Assembly: GCF_004360155.1 (NCBI RefSeq)
Contig: NZ_ML178729.1
Location: 2,043-39,992 of the forward strand
Source: Paraglaciecola marina
Lineage (GTDB): Bacteria > Pseudomonadota > Gammaproteobacteria > Enterobacterales > Alteromonadaceae
Length of the DNA stretch: 37,950 nucleotides
Reading direction: 5' to 3'
Below, one piece after another: positions 26,142 through 35,487 of the stretch. The notes under the pieces were generated by a model. That model was not told the DNA's origin and ran no database searches. It saw only the letters and a list, made by a program, of their open reading frames with translations. Position 1 is the first letter of the stretch. Every line of letters starts with the position of its first letter. The position numbers and the translations under genes were made by a program.

Positions 26142-26948
26142 GTGGTAGAGATGGACCAAAAACTAAGCCAAGCCGAATCGATTATTTTACGAATATCGAG
26201 AGGTGACAAGGACGCTGAGCAAGAACTTGTCGCTACCTACTACCGCGGGTTGATGTTTATTCTCAACAGGCAAACCCAAAACCAAAGCCTATCAGAAGAT
26301 CTAGCCCAAGATACCTTTATGATAGTGATTCAAAAAGCAAGGAATGATGGCATTACCAACCCAGCCGCTCTTGCAGCTTTTATTAGGCAAATCGGCATTA
26401 ACCTATTAATTGGCCATAAGCGTAAAGAATCACGTCGCGATACCCATGGGGTAGACAATATTGAAGTACACTCCCCTACCGACAACATGGAAATAAGCCA
26501 AGCCTTACACTCAGATAAGCTACTCGAAATAACCACACAATTACTCAATGAACTAAAAAGCCCAAGAGACAAAGAAATTCTTCAAAATTACTTCGTTTAC
26601 GAGCAAAACAAACAGCAAATCTGTGAAGACTTAGCCCTAACTAAAGAACACTTTGACAGAGTATTGTTTAGAGCTAGGCAAAGGCTTAAGCAGTTAATTC
26701 AACATAAACTTGGAAGTGAAGATAAATCATCAAAAATTACCGCAACCTATCTAAGCCTAGGTATTTTTGTAGCTGCTTTCAATCTACAAAGCTCTGAATT
26801 AAAAAGGGAATATTTATTCGCAACACAAGTGAGAGATAAGCAGCATCAAGAGCACTTACCAATTACAACGCCAACAATGAACAGTCGCTATATACCCAAA
26901 CTAACCAATTTGAGTATGCCGTTAACGTCTAAGTCAAGGAGCGTATGA
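26142..26948 (+). CDS. ECF-type RNA polymerase sigma factor with a C-terminal extension
   Basis: This 268-aa protein has a sigma-70 region 2 (about residues 12-95, with YYRGLMFILNRQTQNQSLSEDLAQDTFMIV, the core-binding and -10 segment) and region 4 (about 130-185, with IQC-type helix-turn-helix KQQICEDLALTKEHFDRVLFRARQRLKQL). About 75 residues follow that normal ECF factors lack, including a short hydrophobic stretch (TYLSLGIFVAAFNL). The start could be GTG 26142 or ATG 26151; neither has a good ribosome site. It overlaps the next gene by ATGA. It probably directs its own operon in response to an envelope signal. Confidence 0.85.
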   Translation: MVEMDQKLSQAESIILRISRGDKDAEQELVATYYRGLMFILNRQTQNQSLSEDLAQDTFMIVIQKARNDGITNPAALAAFIRQIGINLLIGHKRKESRRDTHGVDNIEVHSPTDNMEISQALHSDKLLEITTQLLNELKSPRDKEILQNYFVYEQNKQQICEDLALTKEHFDRVLFRARQRLKQLIQHKLGSEDKSSKITATYLSLGIFVAAFNLQSSELKREYLFATQVRDKQHQEHLPITTPTMNSRYIPKLTNLSMPLTSKSRSV

Positions 26949-27580
26949 ATAAAATGCACCCAAACAAAATGGATGATGAGTACATCACTCAAAACGACAT
27001 AATACAGAAGTATTTGCGCAACAAACTGACACCAGAAGAAACGGTAGAGTTTGAAGAATACATAATGGATAAACCCCACTTATTGGAGCAATTGGAATTG
27101 GATAGCGTGATGGTAGAGACAATGCCGAATGTTAAGGATACCCCTAAAAAAAGTTTTCTTTGGGGGACTTCTATACTTCCAAGCTTTCTTTCTGGAGCAG
27201 CTTGTATCGCTGTTGTTTCAGTATTCTTTTTAACGCAAACAGACTCAAACCAAAACTATCCAAGTCCCAACATTGTATATTTAGAAAATTACCGTAGTGC
27301 CAATACAACCACACAGATCAACTCATCTAACATTACTTCATCTTTATTTGTAGTGGATACCAGTGACTTCGCCGAAGATAAATTTGATGTGATGCTGCAA
27401 TTACCCGATGGTAGTAAACACACATTAGCTACTGAGTTACTAGTAAATGAGTCAAAGGAAGTGATATTTTCGATTAAAGATAACTCATTACTGATATCAG
27501 ACAGCATTATTATTGTTAGCCCATCTAATAGTGCACAGGCGCCTTTAAGCTTCCCTATAACCTTAAATACCAATGGTTAA
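26945..27580 (+). CDS. Single-pass membrane anti-sigma-like protein
   Basis: This 211-aa protein has an N-terminal cytoplasmic part (1-70) of the anti-sigma type (IIQKYLRNKLTPEETVEFEEYIMDKP, a helical segment seen in many FecR/RsiW-like regulators, without a zinc HxxxCxxC motif). One membrane helix follows (about 73-98), then a periplasmic domain of about 115 residues rich in beta strands. Position directly after the sigma factor, with a four-base overlap, supports the role. The periplasmic domain could sense a signal or be cut to release the sigma factor; the CHAT protease two genes downstream is a candidate for that cut (inference). Confidence 0.75.
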   Translation: MNKMHPNKMDDEYITQNDIIQKYLRNKLTPEETVEFEEYIMDKPHLLEQLELDSVMVETMPNVKDTPKKSFLWGTSILPSFLSGAACIAVVSVFFLTQTDSNQNYPSPNIVYLENYRSANTTTQINSSNITSSLFVVDTSDFAEDKFDVMLQLPDGSKHTLATELLVNESKEVIFSIKDNSLLISDSIIIVSPSNSAQAPLSFPITLNTNG

Positions 27581-27593
27581 TGGGAGCGAAAAA

Positions 27594-29561
27594 GTGAATC
27601 AACACCGGTTATTTCCTATCTATGCCAAAGAACCTCTACTCACTGAATGTCAGATAAAAAAGGTGGCTGAATATTTAACTGGTGTGAAACCTAGAGAAGC
27701 TCAGAAAAACAACACTAAGTCAGTTACTAAAAACAATAAATTGTTTGTTAATTCGCAATCAAAACTAGGAAAATTGGATGCTGGCTACACTTATTTTGGA
27801 CAATTTATTGCACATGAAATAGTACCTTGCAGCAACCCAGAACCTAGTGAGCATAACTACACGACGACTCCTGAACTGGACTTAAAAAGCCTATATGGAG
27901 AGCCATCCCAATATTCTATGTTGTTTGATGATAAAGGTAAGTTCAGAGTCAGTGACAACAGGCCGTATGATGTTATAAGAGATGAAAATGGGCGAGCGCT
28001 TATTCCAGATCAACGTAATGACGAGAATGCGATTATTTTGCAGTTTCATGTACTCTGGCAGAAGATCCACAATAAAATTATCGACCTCATATCCCCAGGT
28101 ATAGATGAAAAATGCAAATTAAATTCTGTAGCGACTCACAATGAAGCACGTAAAATTACGACAGCACTTTTTCAATATTTAACCATTTATGACTTTGCAG
28201 CTAGAATAATACATCCTAAAGTATTCGAAATTTATTTTAATGACTACTTCAAAAGTTCCTCACAAAAATCTCGTGACCTCAGAATAGAAACGAAGGAATA
28301 CATATTAAAAGACAACAGTAAGTTAGCTGCCATACCTGTGGAGTTTTCACATGCAGTTTATCGCTTCGGGCATAGTATGGTTAGGGCGGCATATAATTTA
28401 GATGTAATCAAAGATCATGAAAGAAGAACAGACTTGATGTCCTTATTCAGGGGAAATTCACAAATTCCTCTTCATGAAAATTTTAGAATAGGGAACTGGC
28501 TAGCATTTTTTAATAAGGAAGGTTCACAGGTAACCACACAGGAAGCTAATAGTATAGATTTATTTGTAACCACCCCTATGGCTCATATTCCCGTTAGGCA
28601 ACATATTGTTCAGTTAAACTTGACTGCTGGGAAAACCATGTCAATACCATCGGGGCATTGCATAAAAAAATGGATCAAAAAGTATAAACCCTCCCTGTTT
28701 AAAGATAGCAAACTAACTTGGTCAGAACCCAGCACAGGAAGACTTGGGGAATTAGATGATTACTATAATCACCCAAAGATAAAAGAATGTTACGACAAAA
28801 AAAATGTTCCTCTATGGCTATATACTTTGGAAGAATCAACTCAGGATAATCCTCCATCAAAAAAATTAGGGCGGTTAACAAGTATTATCGTAACTGAGGT
28901 CCTCAGACAATCCATATTAAGCGAACAATTACAGAGCGACTCATCAGCGAGCTTCGAAAATATATTAATAAACTTAATAAAAAATATAGACAGTTTATTT
29001 GCTAAATGGCGATCTAACAATAAACCAACAATATCGTCACTATTAACCTATCTTAACCTTGAGGAAAATACAGTGAGTAAAAGTAAACTTCCAAAATACT
29101 GGGAAACAACCGATAGCTGGGTCAACTTTGTAAATACTAATGGAGGGGACCAAGATCTAATAGATTATCACCCACGAGTTGTCAGACCTAGAACTGATAA
29201 TGGGGCTTTTTTAGTCTCTTCTGAAAAAGACACCGATACTAATGGTGATGAATTTCTTAAGCTTAAAGTAAAATCCTCTCCAGACATGAATATAAGAGGA
29301 GGAATTTGGAGGAAGAAAACACAAAAGATTTACAATGCTTCACCACTTTATTTAAATAAAGAGAATGATTCAGAAGTTAACGCTTGTCGTATTAAAATTC
29401 CCGATGGAGGAGTTTCAGTTTACACGCATGTAACATTATCGGTAAATTATAACGCTAAAACTAATGAGTTCACCACCTCAAAACTATGGGAAGAGATATC
29501 CTCAGAAGAAGAGAGCAAGGTACTACAAAGTAAAACCACCAGCTACACTTGGATCCGTTAA
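27594..29561 (+). CDS. Animal-type heme peroxidase (peroxidasin/MPO superfamily)
   Basis: This protein of about 655 aa has the animal heme peroxidase core. Numbered from the upstream ATG at 27573, the distal His81 lies in YFGQFIAHEI, catalytic Arg148 and Glu151 in PDQRNDEN, the HN pair of the following helix in LWQKIHNKI, and proximal His267 in AVYRFGHSMV. The residue before the distal His is Ala80, where mammalian enzymes have the heme-linking Asp, and the calcium Asp is Glu82. There is no signal peptide, so the protein is probably cytoplasmic. ATG 27573 overlaps the previous gene, but GTG 27594 has GGGAG seven bases upstream and is preferred. It would oxidise halides or organic substrates with peroxide. 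Confidence 0.85.
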   Translation: MNQHRLFPIYAKEPLLTECQIKKVAEYLTGVKPREAQKNNTKSVTKNNKLFVNSQSKLGKLDAGYTYFGQFIAHEIVPCSNPEPSEHNYTTTPELDLKSLYGEPSQYSMLFDDKGKFRVSDNRPYDVIRDENGRALIPDQRNDENAIILQFHVLWQKIHNKIIDLISPGIDEKCKLNSVATHNEARKITTALFQYLTIYDFAARIIHPKVFEIYFNDYFKSSSQKSRDLRIETKEYILKDNSKLAAIPVEFSHAVYRFGHSMVRAAYNLDVIKDHERRTDLMSLFRGNSQIPLHENFRIGNWLAFFNKEGSQVTTQEANSIDLFVTTPMAHIPVRQHIVQLNLTAGKTMSIPSGHCIKKWIKKYKPSLFKDSKLTWSEPSTGRLGELDDYYNHPKIKECYDKKNVPLWLYTLEESTQDNPPSKKLGRLTSIIVTEVLRQSILSEQLQSDSSASFENILINLIKNIDSLFAKWRSNNKPTISSLLTYLNLEENTVSKSKLPKYWETTDSWVNFVNTNGGDQDLIDYHPRVVRPRTDNGAFLVSSEKDTDTNGDEFLKLKVKSSPDMNIRGGIWRKKTQKIYNASPLYLNKENDSEVNACRIKIPDGGVSVYTHVTLSVNYNAKTNEFTTSKLWEEISSEEESKVLQSKTTSYTWIR

Positions 29562-29564
29562 CCC

Positions 29565-32500
29565 TTGATTTCATCACTCGCACGGATGCTAGGGTGGTTA
29601 CTTTTCTTTGTTATTATGGGCTTAGGAGTTCATCAAAACTCTGAAGCCCATGAAGCAAGCCCTGGCTCATCATTCCATATTTTTGAGACTGAGGTTCATT
29701 CTTCAAAAGAGCAGAGTATCTATTGGATATACAGTGATAGCCCTTACACACTGAAAGTATATCAAAATGGACAATTATTGAGCCGCGTACACCTTGTTGA
29801 TGAAAAGCCTGTATTTAATTACTTAATTTCACCAAAAACTAGCGACGACTTAACCTATACAATAACAATGACTAATGATGCTGAGTACAGAGAACATCCT
29901 CATACCCATATAATAAAAAAAATCGATACCTCAGGGCATATTGTGGAGTCCGTAAATCATGGTTTAACATTACTTCGTTCAGACAATGCTTCACTATTTT
30001 ATTCGAATAATCAAACCACTAAAGGCAGCTCAATCACTGATGATGTAAATAACTTAGTCCTCATATCTCCCAGCACATTGCACTCCTGCAATAACATAAG
30101 TGCCAAACAAAATTTAAATGAAGCAATCAATTCCAAGCAAACTAAAGCAAATCTATTAAACTCGTGCGCCATGCTACCAACTCTAGGTGCAGATATCGCA
30201 TTTAATACAGGAATGTTTAGTAAAGCGCTTCCCCAATACACCCAAGCACACCAATTTTTGAATGAAAATTTAGAATGTGCATCTTCTGAGCATTGCACTT
30301 ATACCATTATGAAAATGGGCTTCAGCCAAGTACTAATTGGCGCGGAAACGAGCGAGCAAAGTCTTATAAAATTAGGGCTTACAAATTTGGAAAAGTCGCT
30401 AGACCTAGCTCAAACCAGTCAAATGCACGATTTGTTGCCAGAAGTTTACAACGGACTGGCTACTTTTTATTGGATATCTAATGACAAAGAGCTATCTATT
30501 CATTATTTAAAGCAGGCTATTTACCATACAGAGCTGATTAATGATTCAGAAGAAGCAACGGTTAGTTACTCAAATAATTTAGCGTTAATTTATATGTCGA
30601 TGGGAGAACTGTTAAATGCTCAACATTTACTTCAAAAATCGATCTACTTAAGTCGAGAATTGCCAGATAAGGTATCATTAGCGACACAGCTTCATAATTA
30701 TGCAAAGGTAGCGACGCAACTTGGTAACCATGAAAAAGCAAAGCGTTACTTTAAAGAGGCCATAAACATATTCAATACTGAATCATCTGAATTAGGCGCG
30801 TTAAATACCGGTTTATCTTTGATAAAGCTAGCATTTGAAACAAAAGACTATGAAAGTGTTTTAGAGCAGTATAAGAAAATGCACTTGGGAGTAAAAAAAA
30901 ATCTACAAGACCAAATTCCAATTATGGAAGCAGCGTATTTCTTATCCCAAAGCAATATTAAACAACATGACACCAGCAACATGGTGCCACATAAAGAACC
31001 ATCTAAAGGCACATCTAGAAATACAGACAAAGTAATTTTTGGCTTGTATTTAGCCGAGGCATACTTAAATTATGGTGAGTTTGACACAAGTTCAAAATGG
31101 CTCGACTACTCGAAGCAATATTTACAGCCAAACCAAACCGAGAATCTAAAATACAACCAATTACGCATGGCGTTGTTACTTAAAAAGAGTCAACCTAACA
31201 TAGATGATAATCAAGTTACTCAACACTTCAACGATGCATTCACACTTTTACTTACCAAAACTAATGGCATGGACATTAGATTAGATGGCCCTAGCTGGAT
31301 GAGCCAGTCAAAAGACTTAGTCAGTACTTACATTTCATACCTGCTTAAGCAACCAGACTTAGACTTCCATAACTTGGCCTTTGAAACACTAGAGAGTTAC
31401 TTCAGTTTTATGCTCAGAAAGAGCCGTCAATATTACTCTGAGCTTGAATATGAAAACGAAAACACCCACAAGTTATCAAAAGAAAAATATAGAACCGAAG
31501 GTCTATTAGTATCTGTTAGCAGCAACGAAGATAAACAACAAATACTAAATCAGATTGATAAAATAGAAGAGCAGCAATCTTACGAATTAGCTTCAAAACA
31601 AATTACCACTGACAACACTGAGCTCTTCGAAAATTTAGATATCAACGCTATACAAACTAAACTATCAAGTAATGAAGCTGTTTTACGGTATGTGGAACTT
31701 AATGCTGAATATAAATCTTTTTTAATTACAAAAAATAATTATAAATTAATCACTATTGAAAAAGATATGATTCAGGCAGATCTGAGCATTGCGTCAAACG
31801 GTCATTCAAGTTATTCCAAAATAATGAATGCTTCACACTTACCAATACAATGGCTAATGGCAGAAAACATAGACAAACTTTACATTGCGAGTGACGGCGA
31901 AGTTAATCAGTTATCAATCTCAGCAGCAAAAGTAAAAACTTCCGAGAATCGTAAGGAATATTTAGCGGCATTGTTTGAAGTAATTAGAGTGCCCTCCTTG
32001 TCTGAATATTTTTCTAAGATGAAAAATAAAGCCAGTCATAATGGACAATTTACTATTTTTGCTAACCCAGATTTTTCTTACTTAGGCACAGATAATAACA
32101 CTGGGGAATTTGATAGTTCTTGGCGTAATAACTTAACTCCTTTACCCGGTAGTAAATACGAAGTAGCAAATATTAGTAATCTATTCCCGAATGAACGCTT
32201 TGATTTGAGTGAAGGTACTGGAGCAACTAACCAAGAGCTTATGTCTAGTACATCTAGATCATCTAAGATTTGGCACATTGCTACCCATGGTTATTATGAT
32301 CCCAGCGCTCCAGAGATTGTTGGGCTAGCAACTACGAGAAGTACTGACAAGCTTGGCCGAGTTACCTCTGGTTTTTTGTCATTAAACGAACTTTTGAGCC
32401 AGCCTGTATCGGCACATTTAGTTGTTTTAAGTGGCTGTGATACTTCATTAGGAAAATATAGCGAAAGCGAAGGTTTGAGTGGATTAGCAAAAGGAATGTT

Positions 32501-32738
32501 AGCACAAGGGGCGGGCTCGGTGATAAGTACTATCTGGGAAGTTTCGGATAGAAGCACAGCTATTTTCATGAAGTACTTTTATCAATCCTTAAAACTGAAC
32601 AAAGGCGATATATCTAAATCGTTTACTTTAGCAAAACGCAAAATGATAAAATCTGGGCGCTATAAACATCCAAAATATTGGGCTGGCTATAATTTAACGA
32701 TAGCCAACAAACAATACGAACAAGTAGAATTGTACTAG
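29565..32738 (+). CDS. Exported TPR-CHAT caspase-like protease
   Basis: This 1057-aa protein starts with a signal peptide (Arg7, hydrophobic 9-24, cleavage near residue 30). A beta-rich domain (about 30-130) precedes a long helical region with tetratricopeptide repeats (about 200-600) that are clear at 295-405, then a linker and a C-terminal CHAT domain (about 830-1055). The catalytic dyad is intact: His908 in IATHGYYD and Cys958 in LSGCDTS. CHAT proteins are separase/caspase-like peptidases; the TPR part usually binds a partner or target. The start is TTG, three bases after the peroxidase stop; ATG 29586 is an alternative, but it would remove the only basic residue before the hydrophobic stretch. 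It closes the operon. Confidence 0.88.
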   Translation: MISSLARMLGWLLFFVIMGLGVHQNSEAHEASPGSSFHIFETEVHSSKEQSIYWIYSDSPYTLKVYQNGQLLSRVHLVDEKPVFNYLISPKTSDDLTYTITMTNDAEYREHPHTHIIKKIDTSGHIVESVNHGLTLLRSDNASLFYSNNQTTKGSSITDDVNNLVLISPSTLHSCNNISAKQNLNEAINSKQTKANLLNSCAMLPTLGADIAFNTGMFSKALPQYTQAHQFLNENLECASSEHCTYTIMKMGFSQVLIGAETSEQSLIKLGLTNLEKSLDLAQTSQMHDLLPEVYNGLATFYWISNDKELSIHYLKQAIYHTELINDSEEATVSYSNNLALIYMSMGELLNAQHLLQKSIYLSRELPDKVSLATQLHNYAKVATQLGNHEKAKRYFKEAINIFNTESSELGALNTGLSLIKLAFETKDYESVLEQYKKMHLGVKKNLQDQIPIMEAAYFLSQSNIKQHDTSNMVPHKEPSKGTSRNTDKVIFGLYLAEAYLNYGEFDTSSKWLDYSKQYLQPNQTENLKYNQLRMALLLKKSQPNIDDNQVTQHFNDAFTLLLTKTNGMDIRLDGPSWMSQSKDLVSTYISYLLKQPDLDFHNLAFETLESYFSFMLRKSRQYYSELEYENENTHKLSKEKYRTEGLLVSVSSNEDKQQILNQIDKIEEQQSYELASKQITTDNTELFENLDINAIQTKLSSNEAVLRYVELNAEYKSFLITKNNYKLITIEKDMIQADLSIASNGHSSYSKIMNASHLPIQWLMAENIDKLYIASDGEVNQLSISAAKVKTSENRKEYLAALFEVIRVPSLSEYFSKMKNKASHNGQFTIFANPDFSYLGTDNNTGEFDSSWRNNLTPLPGSKYEVANISNLFPNERFDLSEGTGATNQELMSSTSRSSKIWHIATHGYYDPSAPEIVGLATTRSTDKLGRVTSGFLSLNELLSQPVSAHLVVLSGCDTSLGKYSESEGLSGLAKGMLAQGAGSVISTIWEVSDRSTAIFMKYFYQSLKLNKGDISKSFTLAKRKMIKSGRYKHPKYWAGYNLTIANKQYEQVELY

Positions 32739-32887
32739 CCTAAAATTTACGGCGGATTTAGATAAACTTATAATTACTGTTACTTAACAATAAAGTCTTA
32801 ATAAAACTTTACTCTGTGCCGCAAAAAAACGCCCCATTGCTTTCAGCCCTTCTAATCACTATTATCTAAGACATAGACTTTAGTAGT

Positions 32888-34366
32888 ATGCATGGTGCAA
32901 AACTCTATTGGCATTTGGAACAAATTTACATGGCATCAAATTTGAGCGATTCTGACTATACCCGCTCGGTACAGTCTCTCATAAACCAAGTTCAACAAAA
33001 TTCTACCCGTAAAGATTCTTTTTTCGAACTAGCCCAAGTTTACTATACATCATGCCAAGCTGATGCTGGCGCGCTCAGAATCTGCCAAGCAAACCTAAAA
33101 GGAGCTGAAGAGTATTTAGACACAGTGCCTGAAAACAAGCGTGAATATGCTCAACAGCAAGTTAAAAAATTTCAACATGAATTGAAATTAGAAGAGCACA
33201 AACAATTTACCGACCGCCAACATAGATACAAATGCTTAGCAAATATTTGTGTCAATATATTGAGATTAACTGAAGGCAAGAATCAACAACAAACCGAACT
33301 GAAAAGCTCTAAATTACTAGCCACTCTGTTTATGTTGTCGAGTACAGATATAGGTAAGAGGCAGTACATGCATCAACTTTTCAAACCTTTGTATAAAGCG
33401 GTTTTATCTTTAAGGTTGTTAGATAAATTATTAGCTGAAGACAAATTAACCAATACCTATATTACCAGTAGATTTGACCCAGCAACCCGCTTTTCGAAAG
33501 ATCAGGGGCGCTATAGCCAATTTCAACTTGATGTGGCTATCCCTGTAATCATTGCCGCCCTTTTACAAGATGTAGGCATGCAACACCCAGAAACACAGCG
33601 TTTACTAAAAGGAGCTGACGGGACGCAAGATGAGTTTCGTGTTTTAGATAGAGAAACCCGCACATTACTACTAATAATTAATCATGAACAAACCCAGGAT
33701 TTTATTAAAAATGGGATTGGGGTATCTGAATACGAGGGCAATGACCCAGATAAAAAACAACTTTATGAAAAAAAACAAGCTAACCGCATGAAGTTCGTGT
33801 TTGGCCTATTAACTGATGCCGTTAAACCCAATGAAGACAGTATTGGCAATATTATTAAAATTCCTCAAATATATTCATCTTTTATACTATCAACTAAGCC
33901 AATTTATCGATTTTTAGATTTGCCAAACGTTATCTCTGTGCTTAAAAATTCTGCTAAACATGGGTTTATATGTAGTCATGCTTGTGAGTCTTTTATTGAG
34001 TTAGTTGGACATTTTCCGTTAGGCTTGGGTATGTTGTACCTGCTACCGCACAAACAAGATGATTACTACTATGCCATCGTTACTCGTTTAAACCCTAAAC
34101 ATCCAAACAGTCCAACTTGCAGACGTGTAACGAGTTTAGATTGCGATAATGAAGATGAGAAAGACTTCACGTTATCAGAAGATAATAATTTGTTTTACGA
34201 AAAGCCCAAACAACATCTGGAAAGTTTAAGCCAAGAAGCTTTGAGCACCTTGCGCGAAATCCATATTCGTCAACTTAGCGAAACGAAGCTACCTGAATAC
34301 AATGAAGGTTTTTGGAACCCCCATAGATACTTCAGTATTAACAAGCAGCAAGCGCTTTGGAGCTAG
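32888..34366 (+). CDS. Unknown protein with a degenerate HD/HD-GYP-like domain
   Basis: This 492-aa cytoplasmic protein has a helical N-terminal part (1-110) and a long central and C-terminal part (150-420) resembling HD-GYP output domains: LLQDVGMQHPE where these have LLHDIG, a later IINHEQTQDF where they have HHER, and a closing FPLGLGMLYLL plus YYAIVTRLNP segment like the FPVGT and VV.N strands of HD-GYP proteins. The metal-binding HD pair is not intact (QD), and the GYP loop is absent. It may therefore bind, not hydrolyse, a nucleotide, or have a structural role. It is separated from the CHAT operon by 149 bases. The ribosome site is unclear; ATG at 32930 is an alternative start. Confidence 0.6.
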   Translation: MHGAKLYWHLEQIYMASNLSDSDYTRSVQSLINQVQQNSTRKDSFFELAQVYYTSCQADAGALRICQANLKGAEEYLDTVPENKREYAQQQVKKFQHELKLEEHKQFTDRQHRYKCLANICVNILRLTEGKNQQQTELKSSKLLATLFMLSSTDIGKRQYMHQLFKPLYKAVLSLRLLDKLLAEDKLTNTYITSRFDPATRFSKDQGRYSQFQLDVAIPVIIAALLQDVGMQHPETQRLLKGADGTQDEFRVLDRETRTLLLIINHEQTQDFIKNGIGVSEYEGNDPDKKQLYEKKQANRMKFVFGLLTDAVKPNEDSIGNIIKIPQIYSSFILSTKPIYRFLDLPNVISVLKNSAKHGFICSHACESFIELVGHFPLGLGMLYLLPHKQDDYYYAIVTRLNPKHPNSPTCRRVTSLDCDNEDEKDFTLSEDNNLFYEKPKQHLESLSQEALSTLREIHIRQLSETKLPEYNEGFWNPHRYFSINKQQALWS

Positions 34367-34422
34367 TTGAGTAAAAGGTTGCTTTTAGTCATGTTTTTTA
34401 ATGACAATAAGCTTTGAAGCCG

Positions 34423-34436
34423 TTACCTTAAGGTAA
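34423..34436. repeat. Perfect palindrome downstream of rnpB
   Basis: TTACCTTAAGGTAA is a 14-bp perfect palindrome 27 bases beyond the mature 3' end of rnpB and 57 bases after the preceding convergent gene. It is not followed by a T run, so its role as a terminator is doubtful; it may be part of the rnpB precursor trailer. Confidence 0.35.
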
Positions 34437-34462
34437 GGTTAACTACAGTAATAGAATTAGTT

Positions 34463-34827
<365 letters not shown>

Positions 34828-34833
34828 CGGCGG

Positions 34834-34862
34834 ATTCTACAGGCTATACAAAGCCCAGTAAA
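34834..34862 (-). promoter_or_regulatory. rnpB promoter
   Basis: On the minus strand, TTTACT (34857-34862) and TAGAAT (34834-34839) are separated by 17 bases. Transcription would start near 34827, exactly at the P1 helix of the RNA. Confidence 0.7.
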
Positions 34863-34881
34863 CGGATTATAGCAATTCATA

Positions 34882-35307
34882 TTACTTAAATTCATTTGGG
34901 ACATCGACACCTTCACTCTTTAACCATTGTACAGCTGCTTCCATATCTGTAAAAAAGTGTCTTTTAAAAGCAATGTGTTTATCAAAATATAATGTTTGCT
35001 CTTTATACTTTTCAAAAAGGTGAAGCTTAATTGAGCCTTTACTATTTATCAGAGCCTCTCTGGTTAACCCATTAGCCACAGACTGCTTGACGGTTTCTAC
35101 TATAATTGGCTCACACTCTGGAGTAAATAATTCCCAGTCGGTCATTTCAGTTATTACAGTCCAAGGTTTGCCGTGCAGTACTGCTGATTTTTGATAAATA
35201 TCTTGCTGAAAAGCGCGTGTGGTTTCTTGATTCCACCCGCCTTTCATTTCTAAGAATAAAACTCGCTCATAACGAGTTAATGAATAAAGCCCATGCTGAA
35301 TAAACAT
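34882..35307 (-). CDS. STAS/SpoIIAA-like small cytoplasmic protein
   Basis: This 141-aa protein has the layout of SpoIIAA-like (STAS-related) proteins found widely in marine gammaproteobacteria: an N-terminal beta strand pair (RYERVLFLEMKGGWNQETTRAF), a central WTVITEMTDWELFTPE strand and helix, and a C-terminal FFTDMEAAVQWLKSEG helix. No signal peptide or catalytic motif is seen. The conserved Ser of anti-anti-sigma proteins cannot be identified. It may bind small lipophilic ligands or regulate a partner. AGGGA lies about nine bases before the ATG. It is a single gene just upstream of rnpB on the same strand. Confidence 0.6.
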   Translation of the reverse strand: MFIQHGLYSLTRYERVLFLEMKGGWNQETTRAFQQDIYQKSAVLHGKPWTVITEMTDWELFTPECEPIIVETVKQSVANGLTREALINSKGSIKLHLFEKYKEQTLYFDKHIAFKRHFFTDMEAAVQWLKSEGVDVPNEFK

Positions 35308-35462
35308 TCTATGCTATCCCTTACAATTTACTTCCAAGTATGGCTAAACTGTAGGCTAGAACGGTAAGAAATTAAATGAAAAACCGAATTCAGCTTGTTT
35401 ATAAACAATAATAACAACTCAGTACCTATAATTAGCTCAATATCTAATTGCTGCTAAGTCCA

Positions 35463-35482
35463 ATTCGGTAACCTCACCGAAT
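35463..35482. terminator. Possible weak terminator after the sugar dehydrogenase gene
   Basis: ATTCGGT (35463-35469) and ACCGAAT (35476-35482) pair around AACCTC, just after the stop of the dehydrogenase gene. There is no T run on the minus strand, so this is a weak candidate. The rest of 35308-35462 shows no other clear signal. Confidence 0.3.
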
Positions 35483-35487
35483 AACCA

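Noticed and set aside
27594-29561. Loss of catalytic arginine in the heme peroxidase (Lys in LWQKIHNKI)
   Set aside because: That position corresponds to the REHN helix, not the catalytic Arg; the catalytic Arg aligns with Arg148 in PDQRNDEN and is present.
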